Source of the DNA: an uncultured Pseudoflavonifractor sp. | GTDB taxonomy: Bacteria; Bacillota_A; Clostridia; Oscillospirales; Oscillospiraceae | Length of the DNA: 7,289 nucleotides | Assembly (NCBI GenBank): GCA_947575475.1 | Contig: CANPNN010000065.1 | Coordinates: forward strand, 1-7,289 | Reading direction: 5' to 3' | Shown: positions 5,108 to 7,289 of the stretch, piece after piece | Layout: each line of letters opens with the position of its first letter | Numbering within the stretch: position 1 is the first letter of the stretch | Notes under the pieces: generated by a model | What the model was told of the DNA's origin: nothing | Seen by the model: the letters and a program-made list of their open reading frames with translations, nothing else | Database searches by the model: none | Made by a program: the position numbers and the translations under genes

Positions 5108-5837
5108 GTTTCTGGCGGGCAGCTATGACGCTCTGACCGCCGATGTGGGCTATGACCGCTGGGCGGATTATATCGAGGGCCACTTTGCCCACCTGAAACG
5201 GCCTGTCCACACGGTGCTGGACCTCTGCTGCGGCACCGGGAGCCTTACTTGGGAGCTCTGCTGCCGGGGGTATGCGGTGACGGGGGTGGACCTGTCCGCC
5301 GATATGCTTTCCATCGCGGAAGAAAAGTGCCGGGACCTGCCCGTCAGGCCCCGGTTTTTCTGCCAGAGCATGGAAAAGCTGCGCTTGCCTGAGAGGGTGG
5401 ACGCCTGCGTGTGCTGCCTGGACAGTGTGAACTATGTGCTGGATCCCAAAAAGCTGCAAAGAGCGTTCCAAAGGGTATATGATTGTCTGGTCCCCGGCGG
5501 CCTGTTCCTCTTTGACGCGGACACCCCGGAGAAGCTGGAGAGCATGGACGGCCAGGTGTTTCTGGACGAGACGGAGGATGAATTCTGTGTCTGGCGGGGT
5601 GAATACAGCCCAAAGCGCCGGGTCTGTTCCTTCTGGATGGATATTTTTCACCGGGAGGGGGATATCTGGGAGCGGGGAGGCGAACTCCACCGGGAGTATG
5701 CCTACGCCATGGACGAGCTGGAAACCTATCTGAAGGAAGTGGGCTTCGTCCGGATCAAACAGTATGGAGAATTGAAACGCCGCGCCCCCAAAGAGGGGGA
5801 ACAGCGGGTCTTTTTTGCCGCTATCAAAGGAGAATGA
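5094..5837 (+). CDS. Class I SAM-dependent methyltransferase
   Basis: This 247-residue protein has the Rossmann-like fold of class I methyltransferases. Motif I is VLDLCCGTGSLT (residues 41-52), which binds S-adenosylmethionine. The acidic residue after strand 2 is Asp66 in GVDLSADML and contacts the ribose. A strand 4 motif (CVCCLDSVNYV) lies at about 105-115, and the post-motif LVPGGLFLFD at 132-141. The C-terminal half carries the WMDIF...EYAYAMDELETYLKEVGF pattern common in small-molecule or protein methyltransferases of this type. The substrate cannot be told from the sequence. It is unusually rich in cysteine (for example LCC at 44-46, CVCC at 105-108). The start lies inside the yerC 3' end with only a weak binding site, so translation probably depends on coupling. 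It precedes hslO directly. Confidence 0.9.
   Translation: MASYEFLAGSYDALTADVGYDRWADYIEGHFAHLKRPVHTVLDLCCGTGSLTWELCCRGYAVTGVDLSADMLSIAEEKCRDLPVRPRFFCQSMEKLRLPERVDACVCCLDSVNYVLDPKKLQRAFQRVYDCLVPGGLFLFDADTPEKLESMDGQVFLDETEDEFCVWRGEYSPKRRVCSFWMDIFHREGDIWERGGELHREYAYAMDELETYLKEVGFVRIKQYGELKRRAPKEGEQRVFFAAIKGE
5826..5832 (+). promoter_or_regulatory. hslO: Ribosome binding site that decides the hslO start
   Basis: AAAGGAG lies within the last codons of the methyltransferase gene. The ATG at 5834 is only 1 nt away, too close, whereas the in-frame ATG at 5840 is 7 nt away and fits well. Confidence 0.7.
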
Positions 5838-5839
5838 GT

Positions 5840-6709
5840 ATGGACCAGATCGTCCGGGTGATCGCGAAAGACGCCCCAGTGAAGGCTATGGCCATTACGG
5901 GAAGGGCCCTTGTGGAGCGGGCCAGACAGATCCATAAAACCCTGCCTGTGGTCACCGCCGCTTTGGGCAGGTCCCTGATGGCCAGTTCCATGATGGGGGA
6001 CCAGCTCAAGGGGGAGGGGGCCTCGGTGACCCTGCGTATCAAGGGGGACGGGCCGATGGGTTCCCTCACCGCCGTCAGCGACGCCCAAGGAAATGTGCGC
6101 GGGTTCGTTCAGAACCCGGCGGTGGTCCTGCCCCTCAAGCCCGATGGCAAGCTGGATGTGGGCGGGGCCGTGGGGAAGGGGACCCTCACGGTCATCAAGG
6201 ATCTGGAGATGAAGGAGCCCTATGTGGGCATGGTCCCCCTTCAGACCGGAGAGATCGCAGAGGATGTGACCGCCTACTTTGCCGTCAGTGAGCAGATCCC
6301 CACCGCCTGCGCCCTTGGTGTGCTGGTAGACAAGGACCAGTCCGTCCTTCGGGCGGGAGGGTATCTCATCCAGCTTCTTCCCGGCGCTTCTGAGGAGGAT
6401 ATCGAAAAGGTGGAGGAGGGGGTAGCCAAGCTGGGAGCGGTGACCGCTGCGCTTATGCGGGAGGGTATGGATGCCGAGACCCTTCTTCGGCAAGTTTTGC
6501 CGGGCTTTGAACTGGAGACCTTGGAGCGCCACCCGGTGGAGTATAAGTGTTATTGCAGCCGGGAGCGGGTGGTGAAAGCCTTGGTCAGCTTGGGGCCTGA
6601 TGAGCTTCGCGCCCTGATCGAGGAGCAGGGAAAGGCGGAGCTGACATGTCAGTTCTGCGACGCGGTATATGAGTTCAGCCGGGAGGAGTTGGAGGGGCTG
6701 CTCCCTTAA
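5840..6709 (+). CDS. hslO: Hsp33, redox-regulated molecular chaperone
   Basis: This 289-residue protein is full length for Hsp33. The N-terminal body carries conserved family stretches such as GRALVERARQIHKTLPVVTAA and LLPGASEEDIEKVE. The C-terminal redox switch has KCYCSRERV with Cys237 and Cys239, and CQFC with Cys270 and Cys273, giving the canonical CxC...CxxC zinc site. In family members, oxidation of these cysteines with zinc release activates a holdase that protects unfolding proteins in the cytoplasm. The start at 5840 is preferred on ribosome binding site spacing. An in-frame ATG at 5834 would overlap the upstream stop as ATGA and add two residues. It is the last gene of the yerC operon; no strong terminator follows before the tRNA promoter. 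Confidence 0.97.
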   Translation: MDQIVRVIAKDAPVKAMAITGRALVERARQIHKTLPVVTAALGRSLMASSMMGDQLKGEGASVTLRIKGDGPMGSLTAVSDAQGNVRGFVQNPAVVLPLKPDGKLDVGGAVGKGTLTVIKDLEMKEPYVGMVPLQTGEIAEDVTAYFAVSEQIPTACALGVLVDKDQSVLRAGGYLIQLLPGASEEDIEKVEEGVAKLGAVTAALMREGMDAETLLRQVLPGFELETLERHPVEYKCYCSRERVVKALVSLGPDELRALIEEQGKAELTCQFCDAVYEFSREELEGLLP

Positions 6710-6755
6710 AAAACAGGCGCGGAAAAGAAAAAATCCCCGAATGTTGAAATTTGCC

Positions 6756-6784
6756 TTGACAGGCGGCGGGGGTTTTAGTATAAT
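6756..6784 (+). promoter_or_regulatory. Strong promoter of the tRNA-Val/Asp/Phe operon
   Basis: A perfect TTGACA (6756-6761) and a perfect TATAAT (6779-6784) are separated by 17 bp. Transcription would start near 6791, about 27 nt before tRNA-Val. This is the only promoter in the window that is perfect at both elements, as expected for stable RNA. Confidence 0.93.
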
Positions 6785-6817
6785 AATCATCGCCGCTTGG
6801 AAGGTCAGCACCAACAG

Positions 6818-6893
6818 GGGAGCATAGCTCAGCTGGTAGAGCGCACGCCTTACACGCGTGATGTCACAGGTTCGAGCCCTGTTGTTCCCACCA
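6818..6893 (+). tRNA. tRNA-Val (anticodon UAC)
   Basis: A complete 76-nt cloverleaf including an encoded CCA. The acceptor arm GGGAGCA pairs with TGTTCCC with one G-U pair. The anticodon stem CACGC/GCGTG frames the loop CTTACAC, giving anticodon TAC. The T arm is ACAGG-TTCGAGC-CCTGT. It is the first gene of the tRNA operon. Confidence 0.97.
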
Positions 6894-6896
6894 TAC

Positions 6897-6973
<77 letters not shown>

Positions 6974-6976
6974 CCT

Positions 6977-7052
<76 letters not shown>

Positions 7053-7058
7053 GAAAAA

Positions 7059-7096
7059 ATTCTCCCGGAATGGGGACATTCCGGGAGAATCCTTTT
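7059..7096 (+). terminator. Intrinsic terminator of the tRNA-Val/Asp/Phe operon
   Basis: A perfect 14-bp stem (7059-7072 with 7077-7090) has a 4-nt loop and is followed by CCTTTT. An A-run lies just before it (7054-7058), so it could also work on the other strand. Confidence 0.9.
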
Positions 7097-7133
7097 CCAA
7101 GGTACTGCATAGTATGGAGTGTCTACAAAAGAT

Positions 7134-7219
7134 ACGGGCATAGCTCATCTGCTTACTCTTCTTTTACGAACGCAGTGAGTTTAAGAAGAGTTAGTGCCGG
7201 CGAAGCCGGCTGTAGAGCG
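7134..7219 (+). pseudogene. Interrupted tRNA-Gly-like relic
   Basis: Positions 7134-7151 repeat the first 18 nt of the tRNA-Gly gene at 7248, apart from the first base (A instead of G). The match extends 5 nt upstream into the leader, 22 of 23 positions in all. At the D-loop the copy breaks off. After 60 nt, GTAGAGCG (7212-7219) resumes exactly where the tRNA sequence should continue. Beyond that point the similarity fades and no anticodon or T arm follows. It is not a functional tRNA gene. It may be a partial duplication later split by a hairpin-forming insert. The downstream 8-nt match alone could be chance, so the insertion reading is less certain than the 5' duplication. Confidence 0.55.
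7152..7211 (+). repeat. 60-nt double-hairpin insert in the D-loop of the tRNA-like relic
   Basis: The first hairpin has 12-bp arms with one mismatch (7152-7163 with 7183-7194) around a 19-nt loop. The second has perfect 6-bp arms GCCGGC (7196-7201 and 7205-7210) around GAA. There is no room for a gene. The short palindromic form suggests a REP- or MITE-like repeat, but no second copy lies in this window to confirm it. CTG occurs at both edges (7149-7151 and 7210-7212), a possible but weak target duplication. Confidence 0.5.
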
Positions 7220-7247
7220 TACCTATGACAGGACCAAAACTTAAGAT

Positions 7248-7289
7248 GCGGGCATAGCTCATCTGGTAGAGCGCCACCTTGCCAAGGTG
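7248..7289 (+). tRNA. tRNA-Gly (anticodon GCC), 5' part, cut by the window edge
   Basis: Forty-two nt are visible: the acceptor strand GCGGGCA, a D arm GCTC-ATCTGGTA-GAGC, and an anticodon stem starting CCACC with the loop TTGCCAA, giving anticodon GCC, then GGTG of the returning strand. The T arm and 3' acceptor strand lie beyond the edge. It follows a strong terminator, and I see no convincing promoter of its own between 7097 and 7247. Confidence 0.9.

Larger units (their letters stand above)
7129..7265 (+). repeat. Direct repeat: 23-bp tRNA-Gly 5' end, two copies
   Basis: Copies lie at 7129-7151 and 7243-7265, offset by 114 bp, with a single mismatch at 7134 versus 7248. Each includes 5 bp of leader and the tRNA acceptor and D-arm start. 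Confidence 0.85.

Noticed and set aside
6730..6776. Possible terminator of hslO: 10-bp stem with one G-U pair (6730-6739 with 6767-6776)
   Set aside because: The loop is 27 nt, there is no T-tract after the stem, and the right arm lies inside the spacer of the tRNA promoter. Chance complementarity is more likely.
5726..6814. 362-codon minus-strand open frame
   Set aside because: It is the antisense shadow of hslO in G+C-rich DNA. It also covers the consensus tRNA promoter and contains no recognisable domain.
6812..6884. Leader CAACAGGG (6812-6819) complementary to CCCTGTTG (6877-6884) in tRNA-Val
   Set aside because: An alternative fold is possible, but 8 bp is weak support and the cloverleaf uses the same bases in the normal way.

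Overview
The window looks like chromosomal DNA of a Gram-positive, spore-former-related member of the Clostridia, most likely the Oscillospiraceae (Flavonifractor/Oscillibacter-like). This is inferred from the G+C-rich wobble positions, strong AGGAGG-type ribosome binding sites, TTGACA/TATAAT promoters with 17-bp spacers, SleB-type hydrolases with stalk domains, an SLH protein, a zinc-type L28, and a YerC-family TrpR-like regulator. No phage or transposase genes are visible.

Left part (1-2450, all minus strand): the start of a secreted SLH-domain protein that runs off the left edge, then two paralogous secreted cell-wall hydrolases (copper-amine-oxidase-like stalk domain plus SleB/CwlJ-type catalytic domain). 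Each hydrolase gene has its own promoter and intrinsic terminator. Their promoters share one layout: a -35 element, a 17-bp spacer, and a TACAAT -10 that overlaps a tandem TGTAAY-N5-TGTAAY box. That box matches the published WalR (YycF) consensus. This shared control region is one of the two most interesting observations.

Middle (2450-4740, minus strand): an apparent operon with a consensus promoter encodes a DUF2975 four-helix membrane protein, its usual small Cro/CI-type HTH partner (YoaS/YozG-like pair) and an unrecognised 61-residue protein, and ends in a hairpin terminator. Upstream lie rpmB (ribosomal protein L28), with its own promoter and a 12-bp terminator stem, and a DUF3298/RsiV-like protein that starts at TTG and lacks any export signal.

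Right part (4735-6709, plus strand): a tightly packed operon encodes a YerC/TrpR-like regulator, a class I SAM-dependent methyltransferase and the redox chaperone Hsp33 (hslO). A 19-bp palindrome covers the -10 of its promoter and is a candidate operator, possibly for autoregulation.

Far right (6756-7289): a perfect consensus promoter drives tRNA-Val(UAC), tRNA-Asp(GUC) and tRNA-Phe(GAA), followed by a 14-bp terminator stem. A tRNA-Gly(GCC) then starts and is cut by the window edge. Between terminator and tRNA-Gly sits a second copy of the 5' end of that tRNA gene, split in the D-loop by a 60-nt segment made of two hairpins. This interrupted tRNA-like relic is the other leading observation. 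Nothing in the window is clearly a new multi-gene system; most genes are housekeeping or cell-envelope genes.
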